In this document: positions 53,856-61,711 of the stretch, piece by piece
How the letters are laid out: every line of letters starts with the position of its first letter
How positions within the stretch are numbered: position 1 is the stretch's first letter
Origin: Granulicella paludicola
Lineage (GTDB): Bacteria > Acidobacteriota > Terriglobia > Terriglobales > Acidobacteriaceae
Direction of reading: 5' to 3'
Assembly: GCF_025685545.1 (NCBI RefSeq)
Contig: NZ_JAGSYC010000026.1
Location: 372,001-436,000 of the forward strand
DNA: 64,000 nucleotides
The notes under the pieces: generated by a model
The model's database searches: none
The model's input: the letters and a program-made list of their open reading frames with translations, nothing else
What the model was told of the DNA's origin: nothing
Program-made: the position numbers and the translations under genes

Positions 53856-55127
53856 ATGCCTACCGCCACTCCAACTCGCGACACCTTCGACAGTACACTG
53901 CGCAGTGCACGCTCCACCGTCGCCTTTCGCGAGACTATAAACCTCGCCATCGATAGCTTCAAGAGCAGCAAAACCCGCTTCCTGCTCACCATGCTCGGCA
54001 TGGTCATCGGCTCGGCGTCGATCGTACTCGTCGTCACGGTCGGCCTCACCGGCAAGCAGTATGCGCTCGACACCATCTCCGGCCTCGGACCGAATAAGGT
54101 CGAGATGCAGTACTCCGGCGGCGAGGTGATGGGACCTGACAACGTCAGCTCCCCTGACTACATGACCCGCGAGGACATGAAAGTTGTCGACGATCAGGTA
54201 CCCGGCATCGTTGCCAGTTCGCCTATGTTGGAGTATCACGATCGCATCGCCATTGGAAACGGCATCAGCAAAGACACCATGCTGCTGGGCGTAAGCCCGG
54301 AGTATAAGCAGGTCCGCAACTTGAAGGTGCTCGCTGGCCGTTTCTTTGACGATCAGGACGCCATCACCCATGCCAAGGTCGCCGTCATCTTCACTACGAT
54401 GGCGAAGGAGCTTTTTGGAACCAACTCGCAGGCTGTCGGCCGTACTGTCTCCATACGCGGTATACCCTTCACAGTCATCGGAGTCTTCAAAGAGAGCATC
54501 GACACCTTCGGACAGTCCGAGATCTCCGAGCACACCATGCTCGTACCCTACGAAGTAGCTCGCTACTTCACCGGCTCCGACACGCTGAAGGAGATCTTCT
54601 TCAGCATGTCCTCTCCGCAGGAAGTTGAGCCCGGTGCCGCGAAGATCACGCAGATCATCCACAGTCGTCACCACAGCACCAGCGTCTATAAAGCCCAGAC
54701 GCTTACCGACATTCTGCAGACGATGAATAAGATCGCGAATATGTTGAACGTTGTGCTGGTGCTCGGCGCGATTATTACACTGGTCGTCTCCGGCGTGGGC
54801 ATCATGAACTCGATGCTGGCGAACGTGCAGTCGCGCATCCGCGAGATCGGTATCCGCAAAGCTCTCGGCGCCACAAGCCGCGAGATCCGCCTGCAATTCC
54901 TCACCGAAGCGGTGTTCCTCTCGCTCTCCGGGGGCCTGATCGGCACGGTCCTTGGCCTGATGCTTCCGCTGAGCGTACGCCTCTTCACCGACTTCGCCAT
55001 TCCGATGTCCTGGCTCAGCGCCATCATCGCACTGCTGACCTCGGTCATCGTAGGCATCATCTTCGGTACCCTGCCCGCCAATCGTGCAGCCCGCCTCGAT
55101 CCCGTGACCACGCTCAAATACGAGTGA
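53856..55127 (+). CDS. MacB/FtsX-type ABC transporter permease
   Basis: A 423-residue membrane protein. One N-terminal helix (TRFLLTMLGMVIGSASIVLVVTVGLTG, in part) is followed by a periplasmic MacB-like domain, residues about 75-300 (LGPNKVEMQYSGG, SPDYMTREDMKVV, LAGRFFDDQD). Three C-terminal helices then carry the FtsX motif VSGVGIMNSMLANVQSRIREIGIRKALGA split across the loop. It would pair with an ATPase and adaptor for export or lipoprotein work, but neither gene is next to it. ATG 53856 is chosen; the ORF continues 49 codons upstream with Cys-rich, non-conserved sequence. Confidence 0.85.
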   Translation: MPTATPTRDTFDSTLRSARSTVAFRETINLAIDSFKSSKTRFLLTMLGMVIGSASIVLVVTVGLTGKQYALDTISGLGPNKVEMQYSGGEVMGPDNVSSPDYMTREDMKVVDDQVPGIVASSPMLEYHDRIAIGNGISKDTMLLGVSPEYKQVRNLKVLAGRFFDDQDAITHAKVAVIFTTMAKELFGTNSQAVGRTVSIRGIPFTVIGVFKESIDTFGQSEISEHTMLVPYEVARYFTGSDTLKEIFFSMSSPQEVEPGAAKITQIIHSRHHSTSVYKAQTLTDILQTMNKIANMLNVVLVLGAIITLVVSGVGIMNSMLANVQSRIREIGIRKALGATSREIRLQFLTEAVFLSLSGGLIGTVLGLMLPLSVRLFTDFAIPMSWLSAIIALLTSVIVGIIFGTLPANRAARLDPVTTLKYE

Positions 55128-55222
55128 TGGATATCTAGAACCGTTTGTCTTTTTAACTCCAACACTGACCCTTTCTCCGCCGTCCGACCGCTGAGATGCT
55201 CCTAACGGATTTGAGAATGCAC

Positions 55223-55264
55223 AACACTCAACACTCAACACTCAACACTCAACACTCAACACTC
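55223..55264 (+). repeat. six tandem AACACTC heptamers
   Basis: Six exact copies of AACACTC in a row. An ATG lies at 55217-55219, with GGAT and GAGA just upstream. With six copies the ATG frame stops at 55283-55285. The long ORF frame differs by one base, and a change to seven or four copies would join them. Heptamer tracts are known sites of replication slippage. Confidence 0.85.
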
Positions 55265-55419
55265 AATCAGAGTTTGAAAGTGTAGGTGGGCTTGCTTCCT
55301 GGCTTACAGGAATTTTTTGCGCTGCTGTTACAACCGTTTGCGCTGCTGTCGCGGTTCTTTACGCATGGCATTGGCCTCTCTTTGGGGACGAAGGAATTTT
55401 TCACTACATTGTCTTTGCG
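55261..55419 (+). other. N-terminal coding part of the glycosyltransferase-like gene, no start codon in frame
   Basis: In the frame of the ORF at 55420 this segment translates to a hydrophobic helix LASWLTGIFCAAVTTVCAAV, then VLYAWHWPLFGDEGIFHYIV. This is the conserved first helix and DEG loop of GT-C-type enzymes. The frame is open from 55195 but has no ATG, GTG or TTG before 55420. Confidence 0.75.
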
Positions 55420-56793
55420 ATGCGGCATGGTGCGAAGCCCTACGTTGACCTGAAGGATTTCAATTTTCCGGGAACCTATTTTCTGGAGTTTGTCGAGGTT
55501 CATTTCGTAGGCGCAGGCGATCAAGCCGCACGGATTTATGATCTGGCCCTTTGTATAGCGGCGGGTCTCGGCATGTGGCTTTGCTCGGAACGGCGCTACT
55601 GGCCCAAGGTGGGTGCGCTATGTGCCGCAGCCCTTTTGACACTGTTTCATCTACAGGACGGACTGGCTCAGGTCGGCCAGCGGGATTTTGCGATAGCGGC
55701 TTTGGCTCTCATCGCCTGCGGTGCGTTTCTCCGTTTGTCTCGCAGCTACCTACTTAGCTTGTTCGTCTTTGAAGCTTTCGTTGGACTAGCAGTCACCATA
55801 AAGCCTACTATCTTCCTACTCTTCTGGCTTCCCGTAATTTTGAGGTACGACGGCGAGCGTACCTCCAGCCGTATAAAGGCAAGCATTACTGGAGTTTGCG
55901 GAGCCCTTCTGGCACCATCACTGGCACTGATCTGGCTTTTTCGCAATCACGCCCTTCTTGGCTTCATGCGAGATATTCAAAAGTTAGGTGCGGTTCATGC
56001 GAGCTTAGGTCGCAAGTCTTTTGTCTTCCTGCTCGTGCATTCGGTTTCCCCCGTAATCAGTTTGGTACTCGTCTGCTCCGCCTTGACTGGCTTGGCAGCA
56101 TATAAACATATCCATATCTGGTCACGTTCGCTTAGAGTGGTTGCATTCGCCGCACTCTCTGGATTCGTTTCCTATCTTTGCCAAGGCAAGGGGCTATCAT
56201 ATCAACGCTATCCTTTGTTGGGACCGCTGCTGCTTTTATGCTGCATTGTCTTGGTAAAGATGATCGAGCAAAAAGACAGATCACGGTATCTGTCACTAGC
56301 TGCACTCACTGTTTTTAGTTTTTGGTTCGCACTGCAGGCCACTAGCAAGACTGCCTCCTATGAGGCTTTAGCTCCGCTGGAGACGGAGCTTCAGACAGAT
56401 CTCGCAGCCGCCCAGCGTCTCGTTCCCGGAAGGGTCCAGTGTCTTGATACCTATAGCGGTTGTTTAGCCACGCTTTACAATATGCGCCAGGTTCAGGACA
56501 CCGGATATTTATACGACTGCTATTTCTTTACGCAGGATTCCCAGGAGCAGAAGGAGTATCGCGCCGATTTCATATCCGCTATAACTGCGTCTTTGCCTGG
56601 TCAGATCGTGATTACTAATCAGGATTGCTTTGCAGAGAACGCTGGCTTTTCGAGGCTCGACCGTTGGCCGCAACTCGCCACTCTTCTGCAAATGCACTAC
56701 AAGCTATACGAGTCATGGCAGGCAGACCGGCAATATAAGTTGTGGAGCAGGTCGCAAAAGCAACCGGAGTTTCGGATTTACATATTGCGCTAG
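55420..56793 (+). CDS. GT-C-type glycosyltransferase-like membrane protein, possibly phase-variable
   Basis: The 457 residues from the first in-frame ATG contain about ten hydrophobic helices. Examples are LALCIAAGLGMWLC, LFVFEAFVGLAVTIKPTIFLL and YPLLGPLLLLCCIVLVKMIE. A soluble C-terminal part of about 130 residues follows (VQCLDTYSGCLATLYNMR). PYVDLKDFNFPGTYFLEF near residue 9 is typical of the second loop in GT39-like lipid-linked sugar transferases. The conserved DEG motif lies upstream of this ATG, so the real protein must begin earlier. Codon use is more AT-rich than in its neighbours, suggesting transfer. Function inferred: surface glycan assembly. Confidence 0.65.
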   Translation: MRHGAKPYVDLKDFNFPGTYFLEFVEVHFVGAGDQAARIYDLALCIAAGLGMWLCSERRYWPKVGALCAAALLTLFHLQDGLAQVGQRDFAIAALALIACGAFLRLSRSYLLSLFVFEAFVGLAVTIKPTIFLLFWLPVILRYDGERTSSRIKASITGVCGALLAPSLALIWLFRNHALLGFMRDIQKLGAVHASLGRKSFVFLLVHSVSPVISLVLVCSALTGLAAYKHIHIWSRSLRVVAFAALSGFVSYLCQGKGLSYQRYPLLGPLLLLCCIVLVKMIEQKDRSRYLSLAALTVFSFWFALQATSKTASYEALAPLETELQTDLAAAQRLVPGRVQCLDTYSGCLATLYNMRQVQDTGYLYDCYFFTQDSQEQKEYRADFISAITASLPGQIVITNQDCFAENAGFSRLDRWPQLATLLQMHYKLYESWQADRQYKLWSRSQKQPEFRIYILR

Positions 56794-56836
56794 CTGGAAA
56801 CACTTAGGAAGCATATCTATAACTAGCCCAAAACAG

Positions 56837-56871
56837 CAACGCCCCACTTCAATGAAGTGGGGCGTTGTTTT
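56837..56871. terminator. bidirectional terminator
   Basis: A 14-bp perfect stem, CAACGCCCCACTTC and complement, 3-base loop, followed by TTTTG and preceded by AAAACAG, between the converging glycosyltransferase-like gene and rplI. Confidence 0.9.
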
Positions 56872-56889
56872 GAGAATTGCCAGTAAAAA

Positions 56890-57423
56890 CTACTCGCGCT
56901 GGAAGTCCACTTCACCCTTGTAGGTGGAGCGGAATGCCGTGTCGTCGTCTTCCGGGGTTGCCGAGATCGGCTTCTCTGGAGCGTCGCTCTTGATCGTCAC
57001 CTGCAGGTGGGCCGAAACCTCACGGTGCAGCTTGATCGGCACATGGAACTCGCCCACGGTGCGGAGTGGGTTTTCGAGGTGGATCTTGCGGCGGTCCACC
57101 TTGTAGCCCTGGTTCTCGAGCTCGTGCGCGATGTCCGACGAGGTGACAGAACCGAACAGCTGATCGCTGTCGCCGGTCTTGCGCTCGAAGGTGAGCACCA
57201 GCTCGTTGAGCTTGGCTGCGAGCTCTTCCGCGCCGCCCTTTTCAGAGGCCGACTTGCGGACGGCCGAAGCCTTCATCTGCTCGATGACTGCTTTATTCGC
57301 AGGCGTGGCCTCGATGGCCAGCTTGCCGGGCAGCAGGTAGTTGCGGCCGTAGCCGGCTGCAACCTTCACGACATCGCCGCGATGGCCCAGCTTGTTTACG
57401 TCTTCTTTGAGAATCACTTCCAT
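56890..57423 (-). CDS. rplI: 50S ribosomal protein L9
   Basis: A 177-residue protein. The N-domain MEVILKEDVNKLGHRGDVVK followed by GYGRNYLLPGKLAIEAT is the L9 signature that binds 23S rRNA. A long helix, residues about 45-80, links to the C-domain (GSVTSSDIAHELENQGYKVD, then VHIKLHREV-like VPIKLHREVSAHLQVTI). The C-terminus is 20-25 residues longer than most L9 proteins (SATPEDDDTAFRSTYKGE). GGAGA six bases before ATG 57423 supports the start. It is the last gene of the rpsF-rpsR-rplI group. Confidence 0.96.
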   Translation of the reverse strand: MEVILKEDVNKLGHRGDVVKVAAGYGRNYLLPGKLAIEATPANKAVIEQMKASAVRKSASEKGGAEELAAKLNELVLTFERKTGDSDQLFGSVTSSDIAHELENQGYKVDRRKIHLENPLRTVGEFHVPIKLHREVSAHLQVTIKSDAPEKPISATPEDDDTAFRSTYKGEVDFQRE

Positions 57424-57486
57424 GACTGTTCTCCAAATACTGCGTGCACAGAGCTCTGTGCGGTAGGAACCTTGGGTCCGCCGGGT

Positions 57487-57867
57487 TTAGTACTTCGCGG
57501 CGTAGGGCAGAAGGGCGATCGCGCGGGCCTGCTTGATGGCGCGCGTCAGCTTGCGCTGGAACGGAGCCGAGGTGCCCGAGAGACGGCGCGGGATGATCTT
57601 GCCGCGGTCCGACACGAACTGCTGAAGCAGGCGCACATCGCGGTAGCTGATCGTGTCGATCTTCTCTACCGTGAACTTGCAGACCTTCTTGCGGCGGAAG
57701 AACTTGCGTCCGCCAGGACCGCCACCAGGACCACCCGCAGGACGCGGAGGACGTGCGCCCGCAGGACGCGTTCCCTGATAACCCGTACGTGCCGCCGGAG
57801 CGGAAGCCGTAGCACCCTCAGCCGGAGCCGCGGGAGTTGCTGCTTGATTCACAATCTCATCAGCCAT
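57487..57867 (-). CDS. rpsR: 30S ribosomal protein S18 with N-terminal extension
   Basis: A 126-residue protein. Residues about 53-126 are a normal S18: [40 protein letters not shown] and [14 protein letters not shown]. The first 50 residues are an Ala/Pro/Gly/Arg-rich extension ([19 protein letters not shown]) absent from the bacterial model protein. S18 sits on the 30S platform with S6 and S11. AAAGGAT eight bases before ATG 57867 supports translation from the long start. Confidence 0.95.
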   Translation of the reverse strand: MADEIVNQAATPAAPAEGATASAPAARTGYQGTRPAGARPPRPAGGPGGGPGGRKFFRRKKVCKFTVEKIDTISYRDVRLLQQFVSDRGKIIPRRLSGTSAPFQRKLTRAIKQARAIALLPYAAKY

Positions 57868-58059
57868 GTTGCTTATCCTTTGTCTGACCGGAATCCTTCA
57901 TCTGAAGTCTCCAGCCCGGTTTTGCTGCGCTTGCTCCGAACCCGCGTTGGGGTTCCTGGACTCGGTCAAACCTTGCTGACCTTGGAAGCACTCTGCAGCG
58001 TTGCTCTCGTCCTCATCAGCCGAACGCGCAACTGCGTGTCCGGCGAAACTCTTGTGTAC

Positions 58060-58536
58060 TTAGACCTGTGCGGCGACGGGCTCAGCAGCTTCAGCAGCGG
58101 GCTCGGCAACCGGCTCGGCTGCAACAGCAGCGGGCGCGGCAACAGGAGCTTCGGTAGCAGCAGCGGCTTCAGCGTTGACCTGCGGCAGAGCGGAGCGCTT
58201 CACGTGCGCATCGCGGTGCTTCTTGATCTTGGCGACGCGCTTGTCTTCCTCATCCGTGCGAACGGTGATGAACTTGATCACCTGCTCCGACACGCGCAGA
58301 CGGCGCTCGAGTTCGGAGATCAGCGACGCGGGCGCTTCAATGATCAGCAGGAGGTAGAAGCCATCGTTGAACTTGTTGACCGTGTAGGCTAGGCGACGAC
58401 GGCCCATCTTCTCGGTCGAACGGATCGTGCCGCCGCCGGTCGTAACATAGCCGGAGAACGTTTCGATCAGCTTGTCGAGCTCAGCCTCATCAACGTCCGG
58501 CCGAACGATAAACATCACTTCATAAGAGCGATTCAT
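58060..58536 (-). CDS. rpsF: 30S ribosomal protein S6 with Ala/Glu/Pro tail
   Basis: A 158-residue protein. The S6 core is MNRSYEVMFIVRPDVDEAEL, TEKMGRRRLAYTVNKFNDGFY in part and RLRVSEQVIKFITVR, about 100 residues, forming the S18 partner on the 30S platform. The last 50-55 residues are Ala/Glu/Val/Pro-rich (AATEAPVAAPAAVAAEPVA), reminiscent of S6 proteins whose C-terminus receives extra glutamates. ATG 58536 is preferred to the upstream in-frame ATG at 58569. A 192-base gap, without the ssb gene often found here, separates it from rpsR. Confidence 0.95.
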   Translation of the reverse strand: MNRSYEVMFIVRPDVDEAELDKLIETFSGYVTTGGGTIRSTEKMGRRRLAYTVNKFNDGFYLLLIIEAPASLISELERRLRVSEQVIKFITVRTDEEDKRVAKIKKHRDAHVKRSALPQVNAEAAAATEAPVAAPAAVAAEPVAEPAAEAAEPVAAQV

Positions 58537-58638
58537 AGTTACTTCTTTCTGCGGGGTTCTGCCCCGCACCGCTTCGGTCTGCTTCCTACCGAAACCGGTG
58601 TGGAAGATTGTTGCTTCCTTGCTGCTTATTACTGCTGC

Positions 58639-59238
58639 TTACGTACTCTCAGGTTCAACCTTGCGATTGAACTCATTCATCGCTGCGCTGACACCCTTCG
58701 TCAGCACAACCTCAACCGCTCGTACAGCCCGGTCGAGCACTTCGTCCAACTCTGCCAACTCCTGCTTGCGCATCGGAGCCAACAGGAAATCCTTGCCGCC
58801 GGCCTTGATCACTCGGCCGGATTCGAGAGGCGGCTTGCCGACTCCGATCCGAACGCGAAACCAATCCTGCGTCCCAAGCTCAGCGGAGATCGACTTCACT
58901 CCGTTATGCCCGGCTGCCGATCCACGCTCTGCCAATCGCAGGGTGCCCAACGGAAATGCAAGCTCGTCATAGAGAACGATCAGGTCCTCGACACCAAGCC
59001 CTAACTCTTTCAGCAGAGCGGCTACCGAGAGCCCGCTCAGGTTCATGAAGGTTCCCGGCTTTGCCAGTAGAACTTCATGTCCCATCAACCTTGTCTTCGC
59101 GGTCATTGCCCGGCCGCGAAAATTGGTGACCTGCACATCGCATAGCCTAGCAATGCGATCGATCGCCATAAAACCAGCATTGTGCGGCGTCGTTGCGTAC
59201 TCCGGACCAGGATTCCCAAGACCGACAATCAACTTCAT
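58639..59238 (-). CDS. pth: peptidyl-tRNA hydrolase
   Basis: A 199-residue enzyme that frees tRNA from stalled peptidyl-tRNA in the cytoplasm. The signature MKLIVGLGNPGPEYATTPHN contains the catalytic His at residue 19-20 and conserved Asn. AKPGTFMNLSGLSVAALL, LIVLYDELAFPLGTLRL and GSAAGHNGVKSISAELGTQD follow as usual. AAAGGAG seven bases before ATG 59238 supports the start. It lies between rplY and rpsF on the reverse strand. Confidence 0.97.
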   Translation of the reverse strand: MKLIVGLGNPGPEYATTPHNAGFMAIDRIARLCDVQVTNFRGRAMTAKTRLMGHEVLLAKPGTFMNLSGLSVAALLKELGLGVEDLIVLYDELAFPLGTLRLAERGSAAGHNGVKSISAELGTQDWFRVRIGVGKPPLESGRVIKAGGKDFLLAPMRKQELAELDEVLDRAVRAVEVVLTKGVSAAMNEFNRKVEPEST

Positions 59239-59262
59239 CGTTCTTCTCCTTTAGAGAAGAAC

Positions 59263-59344
59263 GAGTGATAAGTGCAGAGTGATAAGTGATAAGTCATATT
59301 AGCCATCGTCTTACTTCTCACTTAACACTTGTCACTTACCACTC
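59263..59344. repeat. inverted heptamer-repeat hairpin
   Basis: Two 32-base arms (59263-59294 and 59313-59344) built of ACTTNNC-type heptamers, imperfectly complementary, around an 18-base loop. They fill most of the gap between rplY and pth. A different heptamer tract lies at 55223. Confidence 0.7.
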
Positions 59345-59351
59345 TTCCAAA

Positions 59352-60014
59352 CTACTTCTTCGCAGTGTCGGCAGCAGGAGCATCCTGCTTACCCTTCTTC
59401 GCTACTTCAGGCTCGGCCGGTGCAACCTCTTCAGCTATCTCTTCCTTGATCACAGTTACGTGAGCAACGAGAGCATTCTCTTCGCCGAGGAACTTGATGT
59501 TGTCGCTGTGCGGCAGGTCGGAGATGTGGATCGCGCCGTTGAGCTCCAGGTTCGAAACGTCGATGTCGATGTGGCTTGGGATGTTGTCCGGGAGGCACTC
59601 GATCTCGACCTCGTGCAGAACCTGGCCAAGCAGACCGCCGCTGGTCTTCACGCCCACAGGCGTTCCGACGAGCTGAACGGGAACCGATACGCGCATGGTC
59701 TTGTTCATTGCGATGCGCTTGAGGTCGATGTGCAGCAGCTTGCCCTTGATGGGCTCGTTCTGCCAGTCGACGATCATGACCTTTGTGTTGCCATGACCTT
59801 CGATGGACAGATCAAAAATCGTGTTGTGACCTGACTCCGAGTACAGAATCTTGGTGATCACCTTGGGGTCGACCGTAACGGCGACCGAGTCCTGCCCAGC
59901 GCCGTAAACCACTGCGGGAATCAAGCCCTGAACGCGCACGCGGCGTGCATGGTTCTTGTTGAAGGTGCCCGTGCGGGGCGTTGCGACGACTGCGTCAATC
60001 TTGGTGCTTGCCAT
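59352..60014 (-). CDS. rplY: 50S ribosomal protein L25 (CTC/general stress type)
   Basis: A 220-residue, two-domain L25 (TL5/CTC type) that binds 5S rRNA. N-domain: NKNHARRVRVQGLIPAVVYG and IFDLSIEGHGNTKVMIVDWQ. C-domain: VSVPVQLVGTPVGVKTSGG, LPDNIPSHIDIDVSNLELNG and IHISDLPHSDNIKFL. The tail is Lys/Ala/Glu/Pro-rich (EVAPAEPEVAKKGKQDAPAA). ATG 60014 is chosen because AAAGGA lies eight bases upstream; the frame's earlier start at 60065 adds no conserved sequence. It is located between prs and pth, a conserved order. Confidence 0.94.
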   Translation of the reverse strand: MASTKIDAVVATPRTGTFNKNHARRVRVQGLIPAVVYGAGQDSVAVTVDPKVITKILYSESGHNTIFDLSIEGHGNTKVMIVDWQNEPIKGKLLHIDLKRIAMNKTMRVSVPVQLVGTPVGVKTSGGLLGQVLHEVEIECLPDNIPSHIDIDVSNLELNGAIHISDLPHSDNIKFLGEENALVAHVTVIKEEIAEEVAPAEPEVAKKGKQDAPAADTAKK

Positions 60015-60104
60015 TTTCGTTGTCCTTTCGGGCACGAGGTTGAGCCTCGCTCCCTTTTCTTGCAACTCACAAAACTCTGCAACCTACAAAAACTCTTGTG
60101 GAGA

Positions 60105-61241
60105 CTAGTTGAACAGCGTACTCACGCTGGTCTCCATATGAATGCTCTCGATCGCCCTGCCCAGCAGGCCTGCAATCGTAAGCACCTTGATCTTTCCTTC
60201 AGCCTCAAGCTTCAGGCCTTCGGCGGACAGCGGAATCGTGTCCGTCACTACAAACTGTTCCAATCGCGAGGACCGGATTCTCTCCACCGCGGGCCCTGAG
60301 AGCACCGCATGCGAGGCACATGCATACACCTTGTCCGCACCCTGATCCAACAGGGCTTCTGCGGTCTTCACCAGCGTTCCGGCCGTATCGACGATGTCAT
60401 CAAGAATCAGACAGGTTCGTCCTTTTACATCGCCGATCACGTTCATCACTTCGGTGACGTTGATATCAGTACGGCGCTTGTCGACGATCGCCAACGGCAC
60501 TTCCAGTTTCTTCGCAAAAAATCTTGCTCGTTCCACGCCGCCAGCATCAGGGCTGACCACAGTGAGGTTCGGCAGGTTCAGATCGCGGAAGTAACCCACC
60601 AGCACGGGGCTGGCAAACAGATGGTCGACCGGGATATTGAAGAAGCCTTGAATCTGAGCTGCATGCAGATCAACGAATAGCGCGCGGTTTGCGCCGGCTG
60701 TCGTCAACAGATCTGCCACCAGCTTCGAGGTAATCGCTACACGCGGCCGATCTTTGCGATCCTGACGCGCATAGCCGTAGTACGGAACAACTACCGTGAT
60801 TCGTCCTGCCGAGGCGCGCCGTAGCGCGTCCATCATGATCAGCAGTTCGACCAGGTTCTGGTCGACTGGATGGCAGGTGGGCTGGACCAGGAATACATCC
60901 ACGCCTCGCACGTTTTCAAGGAGCTGAAAATGGGTTTCCCCGTCAGAGAACCGCTGTAAGCGGGTCTCCCCGACGGGGACGCCCAGGAATTTACCGATCG
61001 CCTCCGTCAATGGCCGGTTAGCCGAGCCGGAGAAGATCTTGAAGCGCTTGTCGTCCGAAAGCTTCGAGGAGCGTTTTTTCTCCGTCGCTTTTCCCTCTAC
61101 GGGTGCCTTCGTTCCCAAACCAGAGGCTGTCAAATCAACAGCTTGCTTCGGTTGCTCACCATGCGCGGCCTTGGCCGCTTGATGGGAGCCATCATGTGTA
61201 GAACTCGGGGAAGAGACCGCAGTCGTGTTTTGTTCACTCAC
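60105..61241 (-). CDS. prs: ribose-phosphate pyrophosphokinase with N-terminal extension
   Basis: Makes PRPP from ribose 5-phosphate and ATP for nucleotide, His and Trp synthesis. Core residues about 65-378 carry FKIFSGSANRPLTEAIGKFL, LQRFSDGETHFQL, VVPYYGYARQDRKDRPRVAI, VVSPDAGGVERARFFAKKL and the PRPP loop LILDDIVDTAGTLVKTAEAL. The first 60 residues are a low-complexity leader (SSPSSTHDGSHQAAKAAHGE), not present in standard enzymes. The leader appears real: its GTG start (61241) is nine bases from a perfect GGAGG. Confidence 0.95.
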   Translation of the reverse strand: MSEQNTTAVSSPSSTHDGSHQAAKAAHGEQPKQAVDLTASGLGTKAPVEGKATEKKRSSKLSDDKRFKIFSGSANRPLTEAIGKFLGVPVGETRLQRFSDGETHFQLLENVRGVDVFLVQPTCHPVDQNLVELLIMMDALRRASAGRITVVVPYYGYARQDRKDRPRVAITSKLVADLLTTAGANRALFVDLHAAQIQGFFNIPVDHLFASPVLVGYFRDLNLPNLTVVSPDAGGVERARFFAKKLEVPLAIVDKRRTDINVTEVMNVIGDVKGRTCLILDDIVDTAGTLVKTAEALLDQGADKVYACASHAVLSGPAVERIRSSRLEQFVVTDTIPLSAEGLKLEAEGKIKVLTIAGLLGRAIESIHMETSVSTLFN

Positions 61242-61601
61242 GTTTGAAATCCTCCAGGTTGGTTGACCTTATGGACATTCGTTACTGCTTGTTAGTACCG
61301 CGTTTGCTGCTACTTCGGTCTCTTATCGGTACTGGCCGGGTCGATTGCACCATGCCGTGTACCGCGAACTTCTTGCATCTCCCGCTCTCTCCGGATTCTT
61401 CCGGCACTCGTTGAGCGGGACGTACAAAATCTCTGGCTGGCCTTGTGCCTGCCGAAAATCAAAAGCTCCCTAACTACAACTCTCGGACCTTCGCCTCAAG
61501 AGCTTATAGGAGAGGTAAGTCACACCTTCGCTTCCGCGAAGAACTTCTTACTTCCTGGTTCGAGGAGTTACCACTCAATAACTCAACCGATCGACCTTAG
61601 G
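61242..61601. other. 360-base spacer between prs and tRNA-Gln
   Basis: On the reverse strand this follows tRNA-Gln and leads into prs, with the prs ribosome site GGAGG at 61255-61251. No ORF or known RNA is recognised. It probably holds the prs promoter or a processed leader. Confidence 0.4.
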
Positions 61602-61675
61602 TGGTTGGGCGACTAGGATTCGAACCTAGACAAACTGCGTCAAAGGCAGTTGACCTACCATTAGTCGATCGCCCA
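61602..61675 (-). tRNA. tRNA-Gln (anticodon TTG)
   Basis: Read on the reverse strand: acceptor arms TGGGCGA/TCGCCCA, anticodon stem ACTGC/GCAGT with the seven-base loop CTTTGAC (anticodon TTG, reading CAA/CAG), T-arm CTAGGTTCGAATCCTAG, discriminator A and an encoded CCA (61604-61602). The D-arm (CTAATGGTAG) is normal. It lies between ispE and prs on the same strand. Confidence 0.95.
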
Positions 61676-61711
61676 GTACTGTCGGCGCGCTTCACACATT
61701 TGCCGACACTG

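Noticed and set aside
53721-55241. 506-codon reverse open frame
   Set aside because: Antisense to the permease gene; rich in Asp/Gly/Arg/His without any fold signature.
55221-55264. CRISPR-like direct repeats
   Set aside because: Units are seven bases with no spacers, so this is a tandem repeat, not a CRISPR array. No other repeat-spacer pattern was seen in the window.
57007-58392. 461-codon forward open frame across three ribosomal genes
   Set aside because: Spans rplI, rpsR and rpsF in antisense; all three real genes have strong motifs and ribosome sites.
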